Shown here in pieces: positions 7,384 to 13,612 of a DNA stretch of 18,634 nucleotides. Both the position numbers and the translations under genes were made by a program. The notes under the pieces were generated by a model. It had not been told where the DNA came from and did no database searches. It saw only the letters and a program-made list of their open reading frames with translations. This DNA comes from Candidatus Aerophobota bacterium (GTDB lineage: Bacteria; Aerophobota; Aerophobia; Aerophobales; JAGHCO01): contig JAGHCO010000090.1 of the NCBI GenBank assembly GCA_021160405.1, positions 1 through 18,634 on the forward strand, in the 5' to 3' direction. Position 1 is the stretch's first letter. Every line of letters starts with the position of its first letter.

Positions 7384-8103
7384 TTAAAGACGAAATTTCT
7401 CTCCCAAGAATATTTTTCTTGTCTGCTTACTTTGAATAAGCTCATCTCTCTTTCCAGCAATAAGGATTTTGCCCTGGTACATAATGTAAGAAAAATCAGT
7501 TATTTGAAGAGTATCCCTTACATTGTGATCGGTGATAAGTATGCCAATCTCCTTGTTTTTTAAATTAAAGATAATTGACTGAAGATCGGCTACAGTTATA
7601 GGATCTATTCCAGCAAAGGGCTCATCTAAAAGAATGAAAGAAGGAGATGTTACTAAGGCTCTGGCTATTTCTACTCTGCGGCGTTCCCCACCTGAGAGAA
7701 GATAGGCTTTTCTCCCTCTTAAATTAAAGATCCCCAGTTCAATAAGAAGCTCTTTGGCTCTTTCTTCCTGTTCTCCTACAGATAGATTTAAAGTTTCCAG
7801 AATTGCCATTAAATTATCCTTAACACTGAGTTTTTGGAAAACTGAGGGCTCTTGGGAAAGATAGGCAATTCCCCTTTTAGCTCTTTTGTAAATAGGAAGA
7901 TGGGTAATCTCTTCGCCATTTAGAAAAATTCTACCCCCACTGGGAGGAATTAATCCCACAATCATATGAAAAGTAGTAGTTTTTCCTGCTCCATTTGGTC
8001 CCAACAAACCAACTACCTGTCCCTTTTCTACTTTAATAGAAATTCCATTTACCACTGGGATTTTTCGATATACTTTACTTAGATTCTCCACCTGTAGGGA
8101 CAC
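7384..8103 (-). CDS. lptB: LPS export ABC transporter ATP-binding protein LptB
   Basis: This 239-residue ABC ATPase matches the LptB family in length and motifs. The Walker A motif GPNGAGKTT is at 35-43, the Q-loop glutamine at 84, the signature LSGGE at 136-140, Walker B FILLDEPFAGIDP at 156-168 and the H-loop His at 193. It powers lipopolysaccharide extraction from the inner membrane. The start is GTG: a good AGGAGG site lies five bases before it, and the gene overlaps the lptA 3' end by 29 bp. The inner-membrane permeases LptF and LptG are not in the window and must be encoded elsewhere. Confidence 0.95.
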   Translation of the reverse strand: MSLQVENLSKVYRKIPVVNGISIKVEKGQVVGLLGPNGAGKTTTFHMIVGLIPPSGGRIFLNGEEITHLPIYKRAKRGIAYLSQEPSVFQKLSVKDNLMAILETLNLSVGEQEERAKELLIELGIFNLRGRKAYLLSGGERRRVEIARALVTSPSFILLDEPFAGIDPITVADLQSIIFNLKNKEIGILITDHNVRDTLQITDFSYIMYQGKILIAGKRDELIQSKQTRKIFLGEKFRL

Positions 8104-8575
8104 CTGCCCCTCCTTTACTTAGGATATAGGTAGCTTGTACGGGGCTACCCTTTGCCTCCAATTTCTCCTCTTTTGTCCAGATTACCATCTGTTCAGCTAA
8201 AAGATTGTTACCCATCTCATCTGTGTACTGAACATCACCTTGTAAAGTTAATATTCCATCATCATGGGTATAGGTAGCCATTTGGCAGCTTACCTGTATG
8301 TTATTGGCAGTTTTATTTACCTTTACTTTCCCTTTAGCCACAATTTTGTTTAAAGTATTCTCTTTTGTTAAATATACCTCTATTTGCTCAGCTTCTAATT
8401 TAAGATCTTTCCATGTAGCCTTTACATTTCCCTTATAAATGAGCAAACGTTTGCTGTAGTTTATACTCTGTTCAGAAGAGGTAACTGTTAACTTTTCCTG
8501 AGCAAAGCTTAGCCCGTTTAATCCAAGAATTACTCCAAAGATAAAAACAGTTAAAGTTAGGAAAATCTTTCTCAT
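8075..8575 (-). CDS. lptA: Periplasmic LPS transport protein LptA
   Basis: The chosen start gives a 166-residue protein beginning MRKIFLTLTVFIFG, with a clear signal peptide cut after about residue 25 (SFA). The mature part is one OstA-like beta-jellyroll, with repeated strand patterns such as LIYKGNVKATWKDLKLEAEQ and GILTLQGDVQYTD. LptA proteins stack into the periplasmic bridge that carries lipopolysaccharide to LptD. The reading frame can be extended 16 codons upstream, but the perfect AGGAGG (8587-8582) is six bases from this ATG and three from the one just before it, and the extension would spoil the signal peptide. A 99-bp gap separates it from lptC; its 3' end overlaps lptB. Confidence 0.9.
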   Translation of the reverse strand: MRKIFLTLTVFIFGVILGLNGLSFAQEKLTVTSSEQSINYSKRLLIYKGNVKATWKDLKLEAEQIEVYLTKENTLNKIVAKGKVKVNKTANNIQVSCQMATYTHDDGILTLQGDVQYTDEMGNNLLAEQMVIWTKEEKLEAKGSPVQATYILSKGGAGVPTGGESK

Positions 8576-8674
8576 CATAATCCTCCTCGTATCGTTTATT
8601 TTGTTAACAACGCTTTTACACATTTACCATTTACACTTTGCAATTATGCCAAAAGAAGCGAAGTATAATTAAGG

Positions 8675-9214
8675 CTACGGTGATTGAAGATAAGTGGTCG
8701 CCTGTTCCTTAATGATTATTGAAGTTAAATCTAAATTACCAATTAATCCTTTCCCCTGGATTATCAAGTTATCCTTTTTTATAGTTACTTTTTTTTCTGT
8801 AAAAAGTTTTTTCTCCGAAGCTACCCATTTTAACTCGGAAGTGGTAAGCTGGGCTTTATCAAGATAAGAGATAATTTTAACCTTACCTTTAAGATCTAAA
8901 TCAGAGGTTAAATTATTTATTACTACTTCGTCAGCTTCGCCTTCAGAAACTGGTTTACCTTTTTTAAACAGTTTTACCTTTACATTTTTTAAAATTGTTT
9001 TTTGGGGAAACTGGGTTGCAGAATCAGCTTTAAGCTCCCAACTTTTTCTTCCCGAACTATCCCATTCTACAAAGTTTACTCCTTGAGCCTCCATCAAGGG
9101 ACGGGGTTGAGAAGGTTTCTGGAAAGGATTTCCTATTTCCTTCCTTTCACAACCTGCTAAAAGAAAAGATAAAACTACAGCTAATACTAAAATAATTAAC
9201 TTATTCTTAGCCAT
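8675..9214 (-). CDS. lptC: LptC-like LPS export protein, probable lipoprotein
   Basis: This is a 179-residue protein. Residues 1-21 form a signal sequence ending in the lipobox LLAGC, with Cys22 the likely lipidation site. The remainder is an LptC-type jellyroll: VNFVEWDSSGRKSWELKADS near residue 47, then short paired strands such as GEADEVVINNLTSDLDLKGK. LptC passes lipopolysaccharide from the LptBFG transporter to LptA. Proteobacterial LptC is held by an uncleaved membrane helix, so lipid anchoring here is a variant; whether it stays on the inner membrane is inferred from function. An AGGAGA-like site (GGAGAAAA) precedes the ATG and the gene overlaps the rnhB 3' end by 8 bp. Confidence 0.87.
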   Translation of the reverse strand: MAKNKLIILVLAVVLSFLLAGCERKEIGNPFQKPSQPRPLMEAQGVNFVEWDSSGRKSWELKADSATQFPQKTILKNVKVKLFKKGKPVSEGEADEVVINNLTSDLDLKGKVKIISYLDKAQLTTSELKWVASEKKLFTEKKVTIKKDNLIIQGKGLIGNLDLTSIIIKEQATTYLQSP

Positions 9215-9827
9215 TTTTCTCCAATATTCTCTTGGCTGTTTTCCACTTCTTTCTCACTATCTCAGGGAACTCTCCTTTTAACCTGATGCATTCCTTAAGA
9301 AAAGCAATTGTTTTTTCATCGGAAGGGTAGCCTGATCCTAAGGGTCCGTATTTTTTTGATAATTTTTTTATTTTTTCATCTCTAGCTACCTTAGCTAAAA
9401 TAGAAGCTGCAGATACCACTGAATAATTGACATCGGCAAAGTTTTCCACTATCAACTGTACATCTTTGAAAGTAAGAAGATGTTTAATTTTTCTCTTATA
9501 ATTAGCGCACCAGCGAGTAGGAGCGTCTATAAACACCTTATCGGGAGAAAATTTGTCTATTAGCTTCACTATAGCTTTTAGCTCCAGGTAATTAATTATG
9601 TATTGGTCTATAATCTTAGGAGAAAGATAAATCAACTGATATTCCTTAGATATGGATTCAATCACTCCCTTTAATTTTTGACGTTTTTGAGGAGAAAGCA
9701 ATTTTGAATCTTTTACTCCTCTTCTTTTAAGCTCCAAGAGAAGCTCATCCCTTACAACAATCCCACAGATAACTAAAGGTCCAATAACTGGGCCTCTACC
9801 AGCCTCATCAATTCCCAGGATTCTCAT
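9207..9827 (-). CDS. rnhB: Ribonuclease HII, archaeal-type sequence
   Basis: This 206-residue enzyme cuts the RNA strand of RNA-DNA hybrids and removes misinserted ribonucleotides. The motif GIDEAGRGPVIGPLVI (residues 5-20) carries catalytic Asp7 and Glu8; Asp101 (FIDAP) and Asp132 (FADVNYSVVSAAS) complete the acidic site. Several stretches look archaeal rather than bacterial: GVKDSKLLSP (37-46), YGPLGSGYPSDEKT (160-173) and the C-terminal GEFPEIVRKKWKT (185-197). Bacterial RNase HII instead carries GYPTKEH- and HR.SF-type patterns there, so the gene may descend from an archaeal transfer; a tree is needed. It begins 5 bp after the fumarase gene with only a weak AGGTT site and overlaps lptC by 8 bp, so it is firmly inside the operon. 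Confidence 0.94.
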   Translation of the reverse strand: MRILGIDEAGRGPVIGPLVICGIVVRDELLLELKRRGVKDSKLLSPQKRQKLKGVIESISKEYQLIYLSPKIIDQYIINYLELKAIVKLIDKFSPDKVFIDAPTRWCANYKRKIKHLLTFKDVQLIVENFADVNYSVVSAASILAKVARDEKIKKLSKKYGPLGSGYPSDEKTIAFLKECIRLKGEFPEIVRKKWKTAKRILEKNG

Positions 9828-9832
9828 AATTT

Positions 9833-10699
9833 TTAACCTGAATTATTTTGGATTATTTTTGAAGCTTGCCTTAGGGCATAGCAGCTAATATTTACTCCCA
9901 CTGGCAGCCCAGCAATATGAGTGGGAAAATACTCTATATTTACCCCTAAACAGGTATGGCTACCTCCAAATCCCTGAGGTCCTATTCCTAATTTGTTAAT
10001 CTCATTAAGCAGGTTCTCCTCTAATTTAGCGTATTGAGGATTAGCATTTCTTGAGCCTATTGAACGAAGAAGCGCCTTTTTAGCTAACTCTGTGCACGTT
10101 TGCATTGTTCCTCCAATCCCAACCCCAACTATAATGGGAGGGCAGGGATTTGCTCCTGCCTTTTTAACTGCATTAAGAATAAATTTCCTTACCCCTTCCT
10201 CACCTTCTCCTGGACTTAACATAACTGCCCTGCTCATATTCTCAGAACCAAATCCTTTGGGGAAAACAGTTATCTTTATTTTTTCTTTAAGTGAGTTACT
10301 AAAATGAAAATGAATTAAAGCAGGAGCATTGGTCCCTGTATTTTTTCTAAGGAAAAGAGGATCATCTACAATAGATTTTCTTAAGTACCCTTCCCTATAA
10401 CCATCAATTACTCCTTTATTTACAGCCTCCCTTAAGATGTTTCCTTCAATTTTTACCCCCTTACCTATCTCTAAAAAAACCTCAGTTATTCCTGTATCCT
10501 GACAAACGGGAATCTTTTCTCTTTGAGCAATTTCTATGTTTTCTATTATCCTGCTCAGGGTTTTTCTGGCAAGTTCTTCCTTTTCCTCTTTTTGGATTTT
10601 TAACAAAGCTTCAAATACATCTTCTCTCACCCCATAATTACTCTGTATGCACAGATCAGCTACAACTTCAGTTATCTCTTTTTCTATATTTTGCTTCAT
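9833..10699 (-). CDS. Fumarate hydratase class I, alpha (N-terminal) subunit
   Basis: The chosen ATG gives 288 residues. The protein matches the alpha subunit of two-part iron-sulfur fumarase/tartrate dehydratase, which interconverts fumarate and malate. IPVCQDTG (63-70), RKNTGTNAPALIHF (118-131), GANPCPP (182-188) and GVNISCYALRQA (268-279) supply the likely [4Fe-4S] cysteines 66, 186 and 273. The frame opens further upstream with a TTG at 10726, but the promoter at 10736-10764 would start transcription only about three bases before that TTG, and family members begin near this ATG. No beta subunit gene follows; the next gene is rnhB. The partner must lie elsewhere. L(+)-tartrate dehydratase alpha is a less likely alternative. 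Confidence 0.9.
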   Translation of the reverse strand: MKQNIEKEITEVVADLCIQSNYGVREDVFEALLKIQKEEKEELARKTLSRIIENIEIAQREKIPVCQDTGITEVFLEIGKGVKIEGNILREAVNKGVIDGYREGYLRKSIVDDPLFLRKNTGTNAPALIHFHFSNSLKEKIKITVFPKGFGSENMSRAVMLSPGEGEEGVRKFILNAVKKAGANPCPPIIVGVGIGGTMQTCTELAKKALLRSIGSRNANPQYAKLEENLLNEINKLGIGPQGFGGSHTCLGVNIEYFPTHIAGLPVGVNISCYALRQASKIIQNNSG

Positions 10700-10735
10700 T
10701 TTTTCTAATTTTAAGAATGCTTCCAATCTTAAGAT

Positions 10736-10764
10736 ATTTTACTTTAAAGCTATCTTTCTGTCAA
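10736..10764 (-). promoter_or_regulatory. Sigma70-type promoter of the fumarase-rnhB-lpt operon
   Basis: On the minus strand TTGACA (10764-10759, a perfect -35 box) is followed by a 17-base spacer and TAAAAT (10741-10736, five of six bases of the -10 box). Transcription would begin near 10729, giving a leader of about 30 bases before the ATG at 10699. It is the only strong promoter-like match I found for the ten-gene leftward run. Confidence 0.7.
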
Positions 10765-10879
10765 TTTTAACACGGAAACTATCAACTAAATATATACCAA
10801 TCACAGCAAAATCAACAAAAAAATAAAAAAATTTGACGATTTTTAAATTTTGTATACGTTATGTAAGTGTAAAAAGGCT

Positions 10880-10885
10880 TATAAT
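10880..10885 (+). promoter_or_regulatory. Candidate -10 box for the thiE operon
   Basis: A perfect TATAAT lies about 100 bases before the thiE ATG, in the AT-rich gap between the divergent operons. No good -35 box is found 16-18 bases upstream; a TTGACG at 10833-10838 is too far to pair with it. The assignment is tentative. Confidence 0.35.
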
Positions 10886-10905
10886 AGTTTCCAAAATTCG
10901 TCCTC

Positions 10906-10974
10906 TCATTGTAAGGAGCAAGATCTGTAATCTCAAAGATTACTATACCTGCCTTTGGCAGGCTCGCAATGACA
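10906..10974. repeat. Degenerate palindromic repeat with TCATTGCGAG-type ends
   Basis: The left end TCATTGTAAG (10906-10915) and right end CTCGCAATGA (10963-10972) are inverted copies matching at eight of ten bases. Between them are two hairpins: GTAATC/GATTAC (10927-10932 with 10938-10943) and CCTGCC/GGCAGG (10948-10953 with 10957-10962). The layout resembles the TCATTGCGAG...CTCGCAATGA small dispersed repeats known, from memory, in many environmental bacteria. There is no coding capacity, so it would be mobilised in trans. It lies in the thiE leader, and its right end supplies a spurious in-frame ATG at 10969. Confidence 0.65.
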
Positions 10975-10986
10975 AGTAGGATAAAA

Positions 10987-12024
10987 ATGATTCCAAAGAA
11001 AAAATTTTATAGGATACTTGACGCTAACTTTAATCGAGCCGGGGAAGGATTAAGGGTGATAGAAGATGGGGTAAGGTTTTTGTTAAATGATTCTTCTCTT
11101 ACTCAACAGGTAAGAGGATTACGGCATTCTTTGCTGGAGAAAATAAACCAGATTCCAGATAAAGAGAAATTAATTGCCTATCGAAACTCACAAAAAGATG
11201 TAGGTTTAAAGTTAAAAGAGAGGCCTCGAGAAAAATTAGAGGATTTAATTACGGCAAATTTTAGAAGGGTAGAGGAGGCGGAAAGAAGCCTTGAAGAATA
11301 CGGAAAACTAATTTCCCCAATTTGGGCTAAGGAGGTTAAAAATATTCGATTTCAAACCTATATCTTAGAAAAAAAAGTGAAGATGAAGCTAAGAAAAAGG
11401 TGGGACTTTAGTCTTTATGCAATTACAGACCCTTTTTTAATTAAACAAGAGGAACTGATAAAAAAGGTAAAAGAAGTTATTGAAGCTGGGGCTACAGTGA
11501 TTCAGCTTAGAGAGAAAAAATCATCGAGTTTAGTTTTTTTAAAAAGGGCTCTTGCACTCAAGGAAATAATACCTTCCGAGGTTCTATTTATTGTAAATGA
11601 CAGGCCCGATATAGCCTTTGGAGCAAGGGCGGATGGGGTTCATCTTGGTCAGGAAGATTTGCCTATCTCCCTTGCTCGAGAGATTTTAGGGGATGATAGG
11701 ATAATTGGTATCTCTACTCGTTCGGTAGAGGAGGCTAAAAGAGCAGAAAAAGATGGAGCTGACTATATAGCTGTAGGTCCTATATTTCCTACTTCCACTA
11801 AACCTGGTGCTGGGTTTCCCTTAGGAGTTAAGGCAATCTCTCAAGTAAAAAAAGAGGTTAAGGTCCCAGTAATAGCTATAGGAGGAATAAATAAAGAAAA
11901 TGTAAGGGAAGTCTTAGCCTCTGGTGCTGATGGGGTTGCTTTAGTAAGTGCTATTTTTAAGGAAAGAAATGTTGGTTTAGCTACAAAAAAGTTTCGTCAG
12001 ATTATAGATGAGATGAAAATTTGA
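10987..12024 (+). CDS. thiE: ThiD2-ThiE fusion: HMP-P kinase and thiamine-phosphate synthase
   Basis: The 345-residue protein has two domains. Residues about 5-125 match the ThiD2 family, with ILDANFNRAGEGLRVIEDG at 11-29; ThiD2 phosphorylates hydroxymethylpyrimidine phosphate and is often fused to ThiE. Residues about 142-340 are thiamine-phosphate synthase, with QLREK (173-177), VNDR (203-206), HLGQED (219-224), GPIFPTSTKP (264-273) and AIGGI. GISTRS (241-246) has Arg where many ThiE proteins have His. Together they carry out two consecutive steps of thiamine synthesis in the cytoplasm. This ATG has an AGGA site five bases upstream; an in-frame ATG at 10969 lies inside a repeat and lacks one. 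No TPP riboswitch is seen. The stop overlaps the tsaE start by one base. Confidence 0.93.
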   Translation: MIPKKKFYRILDANFNRAGEGLRVIEDGVRFLLNDSSLTQQVRGLRHSLLEKINQIPDKEKLIAYRNSQKDVGLKLKERPREKLEDLITANFRRVEEAERSLEEYGKLISPIWAKEVKNIRFQTYILEKKVKMKLRKRWDFSLYAITDPFLIKQEELIKKVKEVIEAGATVIQLREKKSSSLVFLKRALALKEIIPSEVLFIVNDRPDIAFGARADGVHLGQEDLPISLAREILGDDRIIGISTRSVEEAKRAEKDGADYIAVGPIFPTSTKPGAGFPLGVKAISQVKKEVKVPVIAIGGINKENVREVLASGADGVALVSAIFKERNVGLATKKFRQIIDEMKI

Positions 12025-12485
12025 TGTTATCCTTCTTAACTAAAAAAGCTGAGGAAACATACAGGTTAGGAGAAAAGTTGGGCAAGAGAATTTTTTCTCC
12101 ATCCCTAATAGCCCTGGTGGGAGAGCTTGGAAGTGGGAAAACTGTCTTTACCCAGGGGATAGGAGAAGGTTTGGGAGTGAAAGGCAAGGTAAGGAGTCCT
12201 TCCTTTGTTATTATTAATGAGTATCCTGGAAATATTCCACTTTATCACTTTGATCTTTACAGAATTAGCCAAGAGGAGCTTAAAGTTTTAGGATACGAGG
12301 AGTACTTTTACACCCCAAAAGGGGTAGTAGTAATAGAATGGGCTAATGTTATACCTCATCTTCTTCCCCCTCAATATTTGGAGGTAAGGATTAAGATAGA
12401 TGATTTTTACCGAAGAAAGATTGCTTTTATTGCTCATGGTAGTGCATATAAAAAACTGCTTGAGAGAATAAAAAGGGATGTTTAA
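12024..12485 (+). CDS. tsaE: tRNA t6A synthesis ATPase TsaE
   Basis: This 153-residue protein has the TsaE layout. The Walker A motif GELGSGKT is at 33-40, followed by RSPSFVIINEY (57-67), HFDLYR (75-80) and EWANV (105-109), all typical of the family. TsaE drives the TsaB-TsaD complex that adds threonylcarbamoyl to A37 of ANN-decoding tRNAs. Starting at this ATG gives a TGATG one-base overlap with the thiE stop; a TTG just upstream at 12021 is in frame but less likely. The stop overlaps the tsaB start by one base (TAATG), so the genes are translationally coupled. Confidence 0.95.
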   Translation: MLSFLTKKAEETYRLGEKLGKRIFSPSLIALVGELGSGKTVFTQGIGEGLGVKGKVRSPSFVIINEYPGNIPLYHFDLYRISQEELKVLGYEEYFYTPKGVVVIEWANVIPHLLPPQYLEVRIKIDDFYRRKIAFIAHGSAYKKLLERIKRDV

Positions 12486-13160
12486 TGTTAATTTTAGGAA
12501 TAGATACCTCATCAAGGAAAGGCTTTATTTTTATAGGAGAAAAAGAGGATATTTTAATCTACAGAAATTTTTCTGATCGCAGCACTTCTGGAGAAATTTT
12601 CCCTGCTCTAAACAATTTACTTAAAGCTAAGAAGATTAAGCTAAACGATTTACAGGGGATAGTGGTAAGTTTAGGACCCGGTTCTTTCACAGGTTTAAGA
12701 GTGGGTTTAAGTTTAGCTAAATCTTTATCCTTTTCTCTAAAAATTCCTCTGGTAGGAATACCTACTTTAGACCATTTAGCTTTCTCTGTCCCTCTTCAAG
12801 GGATGGTATGTCCTCTTAGACAGGCTTATGGGATGCTACTTTGCAGGATTTTTTGAAAAGAAAAAAGAAGAAGTGGTAAAAAGAAGTGACTATCTTTTTC
12901 TCCCCCCAGAGGAGATTGTAAAAATTTCAAAAAATTTTTCTCCTCAAAAGGTTACTTTTTTCTCTTCCCCAGAGGTTAGCAGGATATTTTTAAAATTTGA
13001 GGATGGGAATAATTTTTCTTTTTTCCAGGGAGAAATTCAGCCAAAAAGAGCTCTTCTTGAGTTAGGATTAAGAAAAATAAAAAAAGGAAAGATAGATAAT
13101 ATAGATACATTAACTCCTCTGTATGTTTCTCCTCCCAGGGTTAGAAGAGGAAAGAGCTAA
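12485..13160 (+). pseudogene. tsaB: tsaB, tRNA t6A synthesis protein, interrupted by a frameshift
   Basis: Two frames together make one TsaB of about 225 residues, the normal length. Frame one (from ATG 12485) gives LILGIDTSS, GPGSFTGLR (64-72) and GIPTLDHLAF, reaching VCPL and then an early stop at 12854-12856. The other frame takes over near 12813-12825 with LLDRLMGCYFAGFFEKKKEE and runs to the stop at 13160. Family members read about VCPLLDARRGEVYAGFF here, so the switch is a one-base gain or two-base loss near 12815. TsaB is the scaffold of the TsaD complex and usually essential, so a sequencing or assembly error is the first explanation; real loss or +1 recoding are alternatives. Neighbours tsaE (one-base overlap) and rimI (2-bp gap) fit a normal tsaE-tsaB-rimI operon. 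Confidence 0.9.
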
Positions 13161-13162
13161 AA

Positions 13163-13612
13163 TTGGAGCTCCGTATAAAAATACGTCCTATGGAAGAAGG
13201 AGATTTGATGCGGGTAGGAGAGATAGAAAGGCTATCTTTCTCCTTCCCCTGGTCGGTGAGTTTTTTTTCCTCGGAGTTAAAGAAGAAAGGATTTGCTTAT
13301 TATTGGGTTATAGAGTTAAATGAGGTTGTGGTTGGATATGCAGGCTATTGGAAAATAAAAAATGAAGCTCACCTGGTTAATTTAGCTATTCATCCTCATT
13401 ACCGCAGAAAGGGTTTGGGAAAGAAGTTTCTGGCATATATTCTCGATGATGCTCAAAATAAAGGTTTGAAGATGGTTACCTTAGAAGTGCGAGAGTCTAA
13501 CAGGAAAGCTCAGAGGCTTTATGAAAAATTTGGATTTAAAAAAGTAGCTATTCATCCTCATTATTATCACGATACCGATGAGAGTGCTTTTGTTTATTTA
13601 AAAAAATTATAG
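13163..13612 (+). CDS. rimI: Ribosomal protein S18-alanine N-acetyltransferase RimI
   Basis: This 149-residue GNAT-family acetyltransferase has the RimI pattern IRPMEEGDL near the N-terminus, IERLSFSFPWS at 21-31, the acetyl-CoA loop HYRRKGLGKKFL (79-90), NRKAQRLYEKFGF (113-125) and the C-terminal HYYHDTDESAFV. RimI acetylates the N-terminus of ribosomal protein S18 in E. coli; homologues in tsaB operons may have broader N-terminal targets. The start is TTG, 2 bp after the tsaB stop; an AGAGGAAA purine run lies upstream with rather long spacing. The 3' end overlaps the convergent bioY gene by 65 bp. The nucleotides coding for AIHPHY occur twice as a 19-bp exact repeat. Confidence 0.93.
   Translation: MELRIKIRPMEEGDLMRVGEIERLSFSFPWSVSFFSSELKKKGFAYYWVIELNEVVVGYAGYWKIKNEAHLVNLAIHPHYRRKGLGKKFLAYILDDAQNKGLKMVTLEVRESNRKAQRLYEKFGFKKVAIHPHYYHDTDESAFVYLKKL

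Noticed and set aside
8601..8610. Perfect palindrome TTGTTAACAA upstream of lptA as an operator
   Set aside because: Ten bases in AT-rich DNA are easily met by chance, and there is no second copy or adjacent promoter to support an operator.
8576..8623. Longer lptA start giving 16 extra N-terminal residues
   Set aside because: The AGGAGG site lies downstream of that start and the extension puts charged residues before the signal peptide.
8615..8636. Three tandem TTTAC-containing units in the lptC-lptA gap
   Set aside because: The units are only 7-8 bases, imperfect and AT-rich. They could resemble weak -10 boxes on the minus strand, but no paired -35 box was convincing.
10833..10861. TTGACG-based promoter for thiE
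   Set aside because: At 16-18 bases spacing the -10 region is TACGTT or ACGTTA, a poor match, so it was not annotated.
10727..10986. Possible TPP riboswitch before thiE
   Set aside because: The two hairpins do not fit the TPP fold, and the conserved CTGAGA and GGG/ACCC elements are missing. They are better explained by the dispersed repeat.
13123..13323. Plus-strand 66-residue frame across the tsaB-rimI junction
   Set aside because: It overlaps the ends of two recognised genes in another frame and has a low-complexity, unrecognisable sequence.
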